Shown: positions 53,282 to 62,394, numbered from the stretch's first letter. The stretch: 64,000 nt of DNA from Candidatus Villigracilis vicinus (GCA_016721315.1 JADKIL010000005.1:327081-391080), one strand, 5' to 3'. Notes: generated by a model from the letters alone, not told the origin. A program made the numbers and translations.

Positions 53282-55156
53282 ATGGCTTATAAACTTTCCA
53301 AATGGGACCTTTCCCAACTGTATAGCGGCTATGACAGCCCTGAACTTGAAAATGCGTTCGACATGATCGAAGAACAGGTCGCTTCTTTTGAAGGGGTTCG
53401 CAATAAACTGACACCGGATATTTCCACCGAGCAATTTATGGACGTGATGAAAGCCGATGAGACCTCGACCCGTATTGCGAATAAGCTCTATTCGTTCGCA
53501 GGCTTGTCGTTCACTGCGGATACGCAAGACCAGAAGGCACAAGCCTTGCAGGCGCGTGTGATGCAGTTCCTGGCGGAAAACCAGAACCGCACCTTGTTCT
53601 TCAGCTTATGGTGGAAAGAACTCGATGATGCAAACGCCAAACGCCTGATGGATGTTTCGGGAGATTATCGTTATTACCTTGAAGCCATGCGTTTGTACAA
53701 GCCGCACACGCTGAGCGAAGCCGAAGAGAAGATCGTCAACCTCAAGAATGTGACTGGTGTGAATGCGCTTGGCAATCTGTACGACTCCATCACGAGCCGT
53801 TATATGTTTAAGTTGAAAGTGGGCGGCAAAGAAAAAGAAATGACGGCAGGAGAGTTATATTCCTACCGTTACAGCACCGATCCGGCTGTCCGTGCTGCGA
53901 GTTATCAATCCCAATTTAAAGTTCTGGCGGAGGATGGCAACATCCTCGGGCAGATCTATCAGACCATTGTGCGTGACTGGCACAGTGAGAACATCAACCT
54001 GCGCAAGTTCAAGAACTCGATCGCACCGCGCAACTTGAGCAATGACGTCCCCGACGAAGCCGTGGAAGCTTTGTTGAACGTGGCACGCAAGAATGTGAGC
54101 ATCTTCCAGCGTTACTTCAAGATGAAAGCCAAGCACCTCGGCATGAAGAAGATCCGCCGTTACGATATTTATGCGCCGCTGGCGGCTTCGAAGAAGACCT
54201 ATGATTGGAATACTGCCGTCAATATGGTCTTGGATGCATTCCAAGGCTTCTCGCCCAAAGTGGCGGAACTTGCCAAGCGCGTCTTTGACCAGAATCGCAT
54301 TGACAGCGAAGTTCGTAAAGGCAAACGCGGCGGCGCGTTCTGCTGGGGCTTCCTGCCGGAAGAAACGCCATATGTGTTGGTCAACTATCAGGGCAACAGC
54401 CGCGAAGTGGCGACCCTGGCGCATGAACTCGGTCATGCCATTCATGCCATGCTGGCGGAGCATCACAGCACCTACACCTTCCATTCGTCATTGCCGTTGG
54501 CAGAAACAGCCTCCACCTTTGCAGAAATGGTTTTGATCGACAAGCTGCTTTCAGAAGAAAAAGACGAGTCTGTGCGCCGCGACATCCTCTTCAAGCAAAT
54601 GGACGATGCCTACGCTACGATCATGCGTCAATCCTATTTCGCTTTGTTTGAGAAGACTGCCCATGAGCTGACCCAAAAGAACGCCTCGGTGGATGACCTT
54701 GCCAATGCCTATCTCGAAAACCTCAAAGAACAATTCGGTGACTCACTTGAGTTGAGCGATGAATTCAAATGGGAATGGGTCGGCATCCCGCACATTTACC
54801 AGACTCCTTTCTATGTCTATGCCTATGCCTTCGGTCAGTTGTTGGTCTATGCCTTGTATCAGCAGTTCAAAGCGGAAGGCGAATCGTTCAAGCCGAAGTA
54901 CCTCAAGATCCTTTCGGCAGGCGGCTCCGAAGCGCCAGAGAAGATCCTGAGCGAAGCGGGCATCAACATCCGCGACCCGAAGTTCTGGCAGGGCGGCTTT
55001 GATGTGCTGGAGAAACTGGTAAGCGAGTTGGAAAAGCTGCCAGTTGAGAAAAAGCCTGCCGCACGCAAGGCGGCAAAACCTGCCAAGAAAACCACAGCTA
55101 AAAAACCAGCTACCAAAAAAGTTGTGAAGAAAACGTCTGTAAAGAAAAAGAAATAA
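53282..55156 (+). CDS. pepF: Oligoendopeptidase F (M3 metallopeptidase) with lysine-rich tail
   Basis: The 624-residue protein has the M3 fold with the zinc-binding motif in TLAHELGHAIHAML (about residue 380) and the third ligand Glu in LAETASTFAEM. M3B enzymes cut short peptides in the cytoplasm. ATG 53282 follows AAGGAGATACC. The C-terminal 35 residues or so are almost only Lys, Ala, Pro and Thr (KKPAARKAAKPAKKTTAKK), like histone-H1 tails, and are not part of the usual family. A strong terminator follows. Confidence 0.9.
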   Translation: MAYKLSKWDLSQLYSGYDSPELENAFDMIEEQVASFEGVRNKLTPDISTEQFMDVMKADETSTRIANKLYSFAGLSFTADTQDQKAQALQARVMQFLAENQNRTLFFSLWWKELDDANAKRLMDVSGDYRYYLEAMRLYKPHTLSEAEEKIVNLKNVTGVNALGNLYDSITSRYMFKLKVGGKEKEMTAGELYSYRYSTDPAVRAASYQSQFKVLAEDGNILGQIYQTIVRDWHSENINLRKFKNSIAPRNLSNDVPDEAVEALLNVARKNVSIFQRYFKMKAKHLGMKKIRRYDIYAPLAASKKTYDWNTAVNMVLDAFQGFSPKVAELAKRVFDQNRIDSEVRKGKRGGAFCWGFLPEETPYVLVNYQGNSREVATLAHELGHAIHAMLAEHHSTYTFHSSLPLAETASTFAEMVLIDKLLSEEKDESVRRDILFKQMDDAYATIMRQSYFALFEKTAHELTQKNASVDDLANAYLENLKEQFGDSLELSDEFKWEWVGIPHIYQTPFYVYAYAFGQLLVYALYQQFKAEGESFKPKYLKILSAGGSEAPEKILSEAGINIRDPKFWQGGFDVLEKLVSELEKLPVEKKPAARKAAKPAKKTTAKKPATKKVVKKTSVKKKK

Positions 55157-55167
55157 TACAAACAAGA

Positions 55168-55199
55168 AAAAAGACCCGGTGATGAGCCGGGTCTTTTTT
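55168..55199. terminator. Bidirectional terminator
   Basis: AAAAAAGACCCGG pairs with CCGGGTCTTTTTT around TGATGAG. It lies between the converging pepF and PBP-like genes. Confidence 0.92.
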
Positions 55200-57740
55200 C
55201 TACTTCACCGTGACCTGAATGACTGCTGTATCCACGATCTGGTCATTGCGGACAACGATCAATTGCACAGCATATAAACCACTCAAACCTGTTGTATCCC
55301 ACTCGGCGAGCAGCCCGCCATCCACAGGGGTGTACGTATCTTCTCCCAACTGCACCCATTCCTGCGGATTCAAACCTTTGCCGACCTGCACACGATAGTA
55401 CATGAAGTCTTCTCCGGTTGCAGTGCCGAGAATAAGCACTTTGCCATCCACATCTGCAAATAATTGTGGGGCAGTGATATTGGCTTTGGGGTTCACAGGC
55501 GGCGCTTGAATGGCATCATACGAAGTGGGTGGAAGCGCCACGCCTGTACCCAATGCCCATTCACGCGCTTCATCCGGGATGAGCATATATACACGCTTAT
55601 CGATCAATTCAGGCGGAGTGAACACCGTGGCAAGCAGACCTGTTTCGCGGTTGATGGAGTATTCACGGAATAATGTATCGGCTTGGGTTGGCTCACTACC
55701 ATTCAGGAAAACTTCCGTCACCAAATTGGGACATTCGCGGGTTGGCAGCATGCCGGAAGGGTCACAGACAGCCAGCGAAGTAATGCCTTGCGGCGTGCTC
55801 CACCCGTCCGTAGGTTTGCCTTCCGAGGCAATTTGCATCAGCGCATTCCACAATACAGCCGGGAAGCGCGGAGTGACCCCGCCCGGTCCGGCTTGCTGCG
55901 GAGTTGAAAGATCATCTCCATGCACACCTGTCCAAACGGCAACAGAAACATAAGGTGTATATCCAACCACCCATGCATCCTTTCCATCCACAGTCTGACC
56001 TGGCTTTACACCGGCGGGTCTGCCAAGCTCCAGCACATTCTGTCTGCCCCAGGTATCCCAGCGGGCTGGCTCATCGCTCAAGACATGCGTCATCAAATAC
56101 GCCATGGCAGGCGTCACCACTGTCTGCGCCTCAGGCACAGACCAATCCAGGATCACGCCATGATCCACGCCTTCGACACGCAGAACCGTCACTGGCGAAA
56201 AATCACTGCCGAGGTACTGACCGAACTTTACTCCTTGCACGCCGAAGACACCATACGCACTCGCCAGATCTAACATTGCTGAACTTTCATTAATATCCAA
56301 CCCAAAGGAAGCAGCGATCTTTGTCACGTTCTCAATGCCCATTTGGGTTTTCAACGTTTCCATGGGGACTTGATAATCATTCACCAATGCTTCACGTAAA
56401 GGCAGTGCGCCATGATACTCGCCGTCAAAGTTTTGCGCAGCAACATTGCCGGGAATATCCCACGTTAAGGAAGCTGGACTTAACCCGCGAGTGAAACCTG
56501 TAAGATAGACGAACGCATCCAGCACCGACCCGGAACTGTGTGCGCTGACCAGAGGCGTTTCTACACCTTGAATGGTCTCCCCTACCAGAGCCAACACCTG
56601 CCCAGTCTTGGGGTCGAGGACGACTGCGCTGGCGGATGAATCAGCAAAGGTGACATCCGGCGGCAAAGACGGGAGCAGCCGCACCGCTTCACAATCGCTT
56701 TGGGGTTCGGGCAGGTCTGCCAAACGGGAAGCGTAAATTTCGGTAACACAGGCAGCGTTCTTTTGCAGGTTGTAATCGAGCGTAGAAATGATCAACAAGC
56801 CGCCGCGTTCAATCCGGTCACGCGGAATTTGCGAATCGATCTGAGCGAGAAGCAGGTTCAGAAACGCTGGCGCAATTTCGGGCGAAGAAAGAGGCGTCGT
56901 TTCGAAGGCAGGATTCTCTGCCAGCGCCTGAGAGGTTTCTTCAGCAGAGACCAGTCCGAGATCACTCATCACATAAAGAAGCTCGCGTCCGCGTTGAACA
57001 GCGACTTGCGGCGCATCCAATGGATTGAGCGCGGGCGTTTCACTCACCGCCGCAAGCACTGCCGCCTCGGCAAGGGTTAACTCATCCACCGGTCTGCCAA
57101 AATAAAGGTGCGCGGCTGCATCCACCCCATAGGCATAGTTGCCAAAGTTGGCACTGTTGAGATACCACTCCATGACCTGAGTGCGCCCATATTGCGCAGT
57201 GATCTGTGAGGCAAGCAGGCGTTCGCGGATGGCACGGGAGATGGATGGCGGCTCGCCATAGAGCAGGAGTCCGCTGACGAGTTTTTGTGCAAGTGTGGGG
57301 TGCAGGTCTGAGTTGTTCAAGCCCTCAATTGAATACCCGGAATGCCGCTGGAATTGCGGGTCGGCAGCAGCGATGATGGCATTAACCAGATATGGCGGGA
57401 TATGCTGTGCATTCTGTTCATTGATGGGAATGTAGCGGCGCGGCGATTCGTTCGGCGCAAAGGTGGCGAGCAACTGCAACCCGGTACGGTCATAGATGCG
57501 GGTGGGCTGCAGCAGGAGTCCATCTGGCGGGTTAAGCAGGCGCGGAAGGATGTTCGTTGATGGCAGGTCGCGGGTAACATCCGCATAAGCAAATGCGCCG
57601 AGAATGATGCCAACCCCAATCACGATCGAAAGAAGCAGCCCCACGCTCAAGATCGCGCCGCGTGAACGGTTCTCGTTCCGTTTTTGCCGGGCAAGCCTGC
57701 GTTCACGCCGGGTTCGGAGGATGGGAAGTGTGGAGGGCAT
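55200..57740 (-). CDS. Class A penicillin-binding-protein homologue lacking catalytic residues
   Basis: The 846-residue protein has a basic cytoplasmic start, one membrane helix (about 29-53), a GT51-like domain, a transpeptidase-like domain and a C-terminal beta domain. In the GT51 part the first catalytic Glu is replaced (AAADPQF, Ala126 where ED is expected), and the second is replaced (RLLASQIT, Thr181). In the transpeptidase part the SxxK motif reads S405-V-L-D408, SxN reads DYQ and KTG reads KPG. Overall similarity is otherwise clear (YFGRPVDELTLAEAAVLAAV, DAWVVGYTPYVSVAVWTGV). It is probably a structural or regulatory pseudoenzyme in the cell envelope. Confidence 0.8.
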   Translation of the reverse strand: MPSTLPILRTRRERRLARQKRNENRSRGAILSVGLLLSIVIGVGIILGAFAYADVTRDLPSTNILPRLLNPPDGLLLQPTRIYDRTGLQLLATFAPNESPRRYIPINEQNAQHIPPYLVNAIIAAADPQFQRHSGYSIEGLNNSDLHPTLAQKLVSGLLLYGEPPSISRAIRERLLASQITAQYGRTQVMEWYLNSANFGNYAYGVDAAAHLYFGRPVDELTLAEAAVLAAVSETPALNPLDAPQVAVQRGRELLYVMSDLGLVSAEETSQALAENPAFETTPLSSPEIAPAFLNLLLAQIDSQIPRDRIERGGLLIISTLDYNLQKNAACVTEIYASRLADLPEPQSDCEAVRLLPSLPPDVTFADSSASAVVLDPKTGQVLALVGETIQGVETPLVSAHSSGSVLDAFVYLTGFTRGLSPASLTWDIPGNVAAQNFDGEYHGALPLREALVNDYQVPMETLKTQMGIENVTKIAASFGLDINESSAMLDLASAYGVFGVQGVKFGQYLGSDFSPVTVLRVEGVDHGVILDWSVPEAQTVVTPAMAYLMTHVLSDEPARWDTWGRQNVLELGRPAGVKPGQTVDGKDAWVVGYTPYVSVAVWTGVHGDDLSTPQQAGPGGVTPRFPAVLWNALMQIASEGKPTDGWSTPQGITSLAVCDPSGMLPTRECPNLVTEVFLNGSEPTQADTLFREYSINRETGLLATVFTPPELIDKRVYMLIPDEAREWALGTGVALPPTSYDAIQAPPVNPKANITAPQLFADVDGKVLILGTATGEDFMYYRVQVGKGLNPQEWVQLGEDTYTPVDGGLLAEWDTTGLSGLYAVQLIVVRNDQIVDTAVIQVTVK

Positions 57741-57747
57741 GGGGAGT

Positions 57748-57753
57748 ATTGTA
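57748..57753 (-). promoter_or_regulatory. -10 element close to the PBP-like start
   Basis: The minus strand reads TACAAT, ending 7 nt before the ATG at 57740, with no ribosome site in between. This is the spacing of a leaderless start. The -35 is poor. Confidence 0.35.
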
Positions 57754-57969
57754 AATTAGTAAATTGGGATTTGGTAGATGATAAAATCTGCCACCCCATA
57801 CAAACAAAGACCTATAAATCCGGCTTTTCCACCTGTATAATATTGGAAATATTTTTTACCCACAAAGTGACGCGAGTTTTTTTCATTCTTTATGAAGATC
57901 CGTGGTCCTTGTGGATGACACTCTTATTTCCGATTATTTTATTGTTAACCAAGCGGCAAGGAGCCATGT

Positions 57970-59607
57970 ATGGCACCAAACATCTTTATGAGTTATTCAC
58001 GACGCGAAACCGGTTTTGTAGATGATTTAACCCACCGGCTTGAAAAAGCTGGTTTCAACATCTGGCTGGACTATCGCGTGCTGGTGCCTGGCACTCCCTG
58101 GGCAGGGCAGATCGACAAGGGATTAAGAGAAGCAGACGTGATCCTCTTTGTCGTTTCCAAGGAATCGCTTTCTTCTCCCTACGTAGAGTTGGAATGGCGG
58201 CGAGGCTTGAACGATAAAAAGCGCATTGTACTGGTGCTCTTTGAAGCCATTCCCTTGCCGCCTGAATTACAAGGTCTTGAATGGGTGGATTTCCGCAGCA
58301 ACTACAAAAGAGCGCTAAAACAACTGACCACTTTATTGAATTCACCAGAACAGAAGATGCGCCCTGTGCCACAATCTGGTTTCAAGGCTCCGCTGGCGAT
58401 CTGGTTCACCGCAGCGCTGGCGCTGTTCGTGGGGGGATATTCGTTATTCGCGTTCTGGACGATCTTGCTGCCATTGATCCTGGTGCCGTTTACATGGCGA
58501 GTCTTTACGCGAAGCTATAACTTTCAACAGGTACAAAACGCCCTATGGGCACTTCCGATCGGGTTGATCTTCAGCCTTGGGCTTCTGATGGAATTCAATG
58601 ACATCAACATCAGCACTATGAGCGGAATGACAGCCCTTGCCATATCCTCGCAGGTATGCGGCATTCCTTTGGTCATTATTGCGCTCAGTATGCTTTTACG
58701 CTCCGCAGCCCTGCAACGCTGGGGCAAGCCCGAAGCCAATATGCCCCTTTTCGCCAATCCATATCATCCGACGAATACAACCCCAGCCCCCATCCCATTT
58801 TTCATTGACCATGCGCCACAGGACCGTCTATTTGCAAAAGATATCGCAAAGGGATTGACCCAGTACGGACACAGCCCCGCGGCGGATATACAGTCGGCAG
58901 ATGTGGTCTTCGTGCTGATCTCACGCTTCAAAACGGACACGGAAGCTGATCCTGAACAAAAGGTCGTTTTCCCCGTTTTGGTGCAAACCGCACAACCTTC
59001 GGAAAAGCTCTCACATGTGCAATGGATCGATTATCGCAAAGGGCTGCGTGGACTTTCCGCACTGGCACAATTGCTGCCCAACCCGGCAAAATTACTGGCA
59101 GCCCTTAGTGTGCGCCCAAGCAATGGAGCCCAGATCGTTACACCAAACATCATCACCACCATGATAAATTTTCTGACTGTGATCATTGTTATTGACTTTG
59201 GCGCTTTGCTGACCTATCCGCTTGAGTTGTTGAGCAGCGGACTGGCAGATGTACTTACCAGCGACGCATCGTCTGTGGCGTTCTATCTTTTTGTGCAAGC
59301 AATATGCCTGATGGTAGCAGGTGTTTTAATCTACTTTATGGTCAAAGCCCTAAGAGAGCGGCGCGGATGGTTCGCATCGATCCCTGCTTTTCTACTTGGA
59401 CAATTCCTGACCTTCATCACCCTGGGGATCCAAACCTCAACGGCCAACGATATGGATAGCCTTTTAATAAGCTACGGTATAGCCTCCAAAGCGATCTTCC
59501 CCGGAATACCGTTTATTTTCTTTACGCTTGGCGCATTCTTTATTAACTTTGCTGCTCTCATCCGCGTAAATGATATCCGCCGCTGGTTTCCCGCAAAGGT
59601 GAAGTAA
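57970..59607 (+). CDS. Membrane TIR-domain protein with a second TIR-like segment
   Basis: The 545-residue protein starts with a TIR domain (IFMSYSRRETGFVDDLTHRL, IWLDYRVLVPG, SLSSPYVELEWRRGL). The Glu at position 75 sits where TIR NAD hydrolases have their catalytic Glu. About four membrane helices follow (130-250), then a second TIR-like segment (about 277-385: FFIDHAPQDRLFAKDIAKGL) without that Glu, then about four more helices. ATG 57970 follows AAGGAG by 6 nt. TIR proteins act in signalling or phage defence by NAD cleavage or scaffolding. No defence genes adjoin it, so its role is open. Confidence 0.78.
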   Translation: MAPNIFMSYSRRETGFVDDLTHRLEKAGFNIWLDYRVLVPGTPWAGQIDKGLREADVILFVVSKESLSSPYVELEWRRGLNDKKRIVLVLFEAIPLPPELQGLEWVDFRSNYKRALKQLTTLLNSPEQKMRPVPQSGFKAPLAIWFTAALALFVGGYSLFAFWTILLPLILVPFTWRVFTRSYNFQQVQNALWALPIGLIFSLGLLMEFNDINISTMSGMTALAISSQVCGIPLVIIALSMLLRSAALQRWGKPEANMPLFANPYHPTNTTPAPIPFFIDHAPQDRLFAKDIAKGLTQYGHSPAADIQSADVVFVLISRFKTDTEADPEQKVVFPVLVQTAQPSEKLSHVQWIDYRKGLRGLSALAQLLPNPAKLLAALSVRPSNGAQIVTPNIITTMINFLTVIIVIDFGALLTYPLELLSSGLADVLTSDASSVAFYLFVQAICLMVAGVLIYFMVKALRERRGWFASIPAFLLGQFLTFITLGIQTSTANDMDSLLISYGIASKAIFPGIPFIFFTLGAFFINFAALIRVNDIRRWFPAKVK

Positions 59608-59766
59608 ACCCGGGCGTACTCAATATAACCGTAACGACTTCAACTCCTAGTGTATGCCGACATAGGAAACCAGCGAAAAGAGTCCGTAACCTCAACAGCT
59701 GCTGGCAGCCATGCGTTTGTGGTGCTATGTGACAGGGGATCAATCCTTGTGATTATTTTCCTAAAA

Positions 59767-59794
59767 TTGCTATTTCGAGTAAGTACTGTATACT
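59767..59794 (+). promoter_or_regulatory. Promoter for the small ferredoxin-fold gene
   Basis: TTGCTA (59767-59772) and TATACT (59789-59794) are 16 nt apart. The leader to the ATG at 59896 would be about 95 nt. The rest of the 59608-59895 spacer shows no other clear signal. Confidence 0.5.
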
Positions 59795-59895
59795 GAAGTC
59801 GCTCAATCGGCGTAGTCTCTACGAGACCAGGCGCATAAGTTGCAATGCGGTGGATGCAGCTACTCATCGTATATCTAATTTTAGGAGTACCCCCC

Positions 59896-60171
59896 ATGGT
59901 CTATATCAATGTCCGTCACACCTGTACCGATTATGCAACTTGGCGCACCATTTTCGACGGGGATGAAACCCGACGCCACGCCGCTGGTGCAACGGGTGTC
60001 AAACACGTTTTCCGTGATGTGGACGATCCCAACACCGTCACCGTCATCATCGAATGGGACAATGAAGACAATGCCCGTAAGTTCATGAACGACCCGGCAT
60101 TGAAGGAAAAGATGCAGGAATCAGGGGTGATCGGCATGCCCGCCGTGCGCACGCTCTTGTCGCAAGCGTAG
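59896..60171 (+). CDS. Small ferredoxin-fold (Dabb/ABM-like) protein
   Basis: The 91-residue protein starts MVYINVRHTCTDYATWRTIF and contains VTVIIEWDNEDNARKFMNDP, matching small dimeric alpha+beta barrel proteins often annotated as cyclase or antibiotic-monooxygenase-like. No catalytic residue can be assigned. TAGGAG precedes ATG 59896. It is a single-gene unit with a terminator behind it. Confidence 0.72.
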   Translation: MVYINVRHTCTDYATWRTIFDGDETRRHAAGATGVKHVFRDVDDPNTVTVIIEWDNEDNARKFMNDPALKEKMQESGVIGMPAVRTLLSQA

Positions 60172-60202
60172 GATACAACAGGCTTCTCGTGCTTAGCGAG
60201 AA

Positions 60203-60247
60203 AATAAAGCTCCTGGATTTTGAAAATCCTGGAGCTTTATTGTTTCC
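60203..60247 (+). terminator. Terminator after the ferredoxin-fold gene
   Basis: AATAAAGCTCC pairs with GGAGCTTTATT, with a further GGATTTT/AAAATCC stem inside, followed by GTTT. Confidence 0.85.
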
Positions 60248-60274
60248 ATCCATAAATGCTGACTGATTGCATGC

Positions 60275-60355
60275 AGTTCTTTGATTCCCTTTGCCACAGC
60301 GGACAACTCTCTCACCACCTCATCATTCCCAAAGCGGACAACACCTTCTCCCGAC
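60275..60355 (-). pseudogene. Relic of a DUF559-family protein C-terminus
   Basis: The minus strand reads VVRFGNDEVVRELSAVAKGI in one frame, matching the C-terminal part of DUF559 (Vsr-like endonuclease fold) proteins and the better-kept copies at 61486-61734 and 62698-63045. No start or catalytic region remains. Confidence 0.5.
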
Positions 60356-60363
60356 TAGCATTT

Positions 60364-60697
60364 TTACAAAAATACTGCGCTCGAAACTTTGAATTTCTCC
60401 GCAAGAAATCGAATCTGACGAACATTCAGTTCGCGTTTACCGTTCAAAATCTCAGAGACCACGCCTTGCGATCCCACTTCTGGCAGGTCAGACTGAAGGG
60501 ATCGGGTAATGCTCTTCTTCATAGATTTCAATAAGGGTGCCAAGAGTATCCAACAACCCGTAAAGCGGATGTCTCTCGTTGTCCCTGATCTCATCCAATA
60601 ATTCATTGAGCCGCTTGACAGCCGCGTTGTATTCGCGCTCGTTGCGAATGGATAGCAACGGCGCAATCTTTGCCCAGTGGACTTCGAGTTCTTTCAT
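60364..60697 (-). pseudogene. HigA-type HTH antitoxin, internally deleted and frameshifted
   Basis: The first part (60697 downward) reads EYNAAVKRLNELLDEIRDNE and LIEIYEEEHYPIP, the N-terminal half of HigA antitoxins. In another frame the gene continues LQSDLPEVGSQGVVSEILNG and FLAEKFKVSSAVFL, the end of the HTH domain. Roughly 15 residues of the HTH start appear to be missing at the junction near 60500, and the frame changes there. The start overlaps the PIN stop by 4 nt. No higB toxin gene is next to it. Confidence 0.65.
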
Positions 60698-61143
60698 TGT
60701 GAACTTAAATTTTCCCGTATCCATGCAAGGACGTCGCCTGGTGTTCCTATCTTGATGCCTGCATTTTCGGCAACTTTTGGATCGGCTAAAAAATGTTTAC
60801 GATCGTGTGTCGCCAGATAATCCACTTTGGCTTTGATAGCGGCTAGTAAAATGGGGACATCATCTGGATCTTCCATCAAATACAAATTTGCTTGAATCTC
60901 TTCATGGGATGGGTCTTGAAGAATGACAATTCTTGCCTTCTCGATCTCTTTCTGGATATTTTCCAGATTTTCAGGAGACTTTCTTCCAATGGAACGCGTC
61001 GTTTCGTTAAACACGAATTCGCTGATCTTCAACGAGACATCCCCTGTTTCTCCAAGCTGAAGCAAGACATGAGCCGCACCATTTTCGGAAATTACACCTG
61101 CAATTAAAGCGCTGCTATCTAAAAAGATGCTTACTCTCTTCAT
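60694..61143 (-). CDS. PIN-domain toxin (VapC-like ribonuclease)
   Basis: The 149-residue protein has a PIN fold with an N-terminal acidic residue in IFLDSSALIAGV, a central Glu in ISEFVFNETTR and the C-terminal DPDDVPILLAA and THDRKHF motifs. PIN toxins cut tRNA or rRNA when free of antitoxin. It starts 3 nt after the AbrB-type gene, forming a type II pair, and overlaps the HigA relic by 4 nt. Confidence 0.82.
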   Translation of the reverse strand: MKRVSIFLDSSALIAGVISENGAAHVLLQLGETGDVSLKISEFVFNETTRSIGRKSPENLENIQKEIEKARIVILQDPSHEEIQANLYLMEDPDDVPILLAAIKAKVDYLATHDRKHFLADPKVAENAGIKIGTPGDVLAWIRENLSSQ

Positions 61144-61146
61144 GGG

Positions 61147-61431
61147 CTATCTCCCAGAAGGCTTTATATTGCCATATTTTTCTTGAAATAGCTTTTTTCT
61201 TTCTTCTTTTATGATTGGAAGCCATTCCTCAATGTCAAAGTCCTCTTCTTTGAGGCTTTGAGATATTCGTCTTGAAAGAACGTCGACTTCCAAAACCTTT
61301 GGTGTAAGCAAAAAAGACCCGCCACCCATATCAATAATGGTGAACACTTCGCCTTCTTGAAGTTTGTATTTGGAGCGTAATTTCGCAGGAAATGTGATTG
61401 TTCCCTTACCGCGCATTTGAACTGTAGTCAT
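61147..61431 (-). CDS. AbrB/MazE-type antitoxin
   Basis: The protein of about 94 residues starts MTTVQMRGKGTITFPAKLRS, a SpoVT-AbrB swapped-hairpin DNA-binding domain, followed by an acidic C-terminal tail (SLKEEDFDIEEWLPIIKEER) that would bind the toxin. ATG at 61429-61431 follows GGAG. It should neutralise the PIN toxin and repress the operon. Confidence 0.8.
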   Translation of the reverse strand: MTTVQMRGKGTITFPAKLRSKYKLQEGEVFTIIDMGGGSFLLTPKVLEVDVLSRRISQSLKEEDFDIEEWLPIIKEERKKLFQEKYGNIKPSGR

Positions 61432-61485
61432 ATTTTTCTCCAGAAAATCAGAATTTCCGATTTTCTGAAATTCTACCATTAATTG

Positions 61486-61734
61486 TTATTTTCGCGCTTT
61501 TGTCACAGCAGACTTTACATCTATCTTTGTCAGCTTTGTCTTCCTGGCTTGTAAATGGGTTTGTGAAAGTAGACTCACAAATGAAATGCCTTCTCTGATC
61601 TTCCCCACCACCGCGGACAAGTTCCTCCCAACCTCATCATTCTGAAATCTGACCACCCTCAGCCCCATCTCACTCAACACCTTCTCCCGCCGTTCATCTT
61701 CCTCTTTATGCAGATCGTGGACATCTACCCCCAC
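61486..61734 (-). pseudogene. DUF559-family protein C-terminal fragment (copy A)
   Basis: The 82-codon frame opens VDVHDLHKEEDERREKVLSE and VVRFQNDEVGRNLSAVVGKI, the C-terminal half of DUF559 proteins, then runs into an unrelated Lys-rich tail. The N-terminal half is missing; the palindromic element at 61739-61807 sits exactly where it should be. Confidence 0.55.
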
Positions 61735-62140
61735 CCTTCCTCCCCCAAATCCGACAATAAAAAGTCTTGATAATTACCTAAAGTCTCAATGTCGGATTTG
61801 GGGGAGGTGCCCGCTAGGGCGGAGGGGGTTCTACCCCGCCCTCGTAAACCGACTATATCTCCATTCCAACGACTCCCTGCTGGGATAGTGACTCTTCGAA
61901 CTCGGCAAAATCAGCGTGGACTTGTGCAATCCCTTCAAACCATGCTGCAAAACGGGACCGTCTTCCTCTTCCAAAATATCTGCGCGGACTTGGATAATGT
62001 AATCAGGGGTTACGCCGATGATAAAGGCGTCATAAGCGGAATGATGCAGCTTGCACAGCGACAATCCATTTTCGATCGTGGACTTTCCTTCGGGCATATT
62101 GTCTGGAATGATATGGGCGGCATCGAGCAATTCGCGATGT
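61607..62140. repeat. Direct repeat, copy A (partner 62918-63449)
   Basis: About 530 nt carrying a DUF559 end, a palindromic element and an HNH end are repeated 1309-1311 nt further on with high identity. Small differences are present, such as CCCGCTAGGGCGG against CCCGAAGGCGG. Confidence 0.8.
61739..61807. repeat. Palindromic element, copy A
   Basis: Perfect 17-bp arms CCTCCCCCAAATCCGAC and GTCGGATTTGGGGGAGG enclose an AT-rich 35-nt loop. A short GC-rich stretch with GCCC/GGGC and GGAGGGGGTT follows on the right. Confidence 0.8.
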
Positions 62141-62170
62141 TTCAAGCGGCACAAAATCCGTTGACCAGCT
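61831..62170 (-). pseudogene. HNH endonuclease C-terminal fragment (copy 1)
   Basis: The frame reads LCRLKHRELLDAAHIIPDNM, then STIENGLSLCKLHHSAYDAF and ends YPSRESLEWRYSRFTRAG. The His-Asn-His motif (AAHI, ENGL, LHH) is kept. The N-terminal part is absent; the frame begins right after a truncated PIN gene. The sequence is too short to be a full restriction-type HNH protein. Confidence 0.65.
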
Positions 62171-62190
62171 CTTCCCTCTCCCGTTTGGAA

Positions 62191-62373
62191 TTATTCTTCT
62201 GCCAAATATCGATCCAAAAACTCGCGCGGCTTCAAGACTTCAATTCCCTGATAACCAGAAACTTTCAACAAATGCTTATCTCCGCTGACAATGACTTTGC
62301 TGTCGCTCGCCAACGCACAAGCAAAGAATTTATCGTCGTCAGGGTCTTCACAGACAGGTTCACTAAGTTTCAC
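62191..62373 (-). pseudogene. PIN-domain toxin C-terminal fragment
   Basis: The 60-codon frame contains EDPDDDKFFACALA and VIVSGDKHLLKVSGYQGIEV, the second half of COG1569-type PIN toxins. The N-terminal half with the first Asp is missing. Confidence 0.65.
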
Positions 62374-62394
62374 GGTTTCCAGTTAAACTTTCTG

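Noticed and set aside
60256..60534. 92-codon plus-strand open frame
   Set aside because: It is antisense to the DUF559 and HigA relics, which explain the sequence better.
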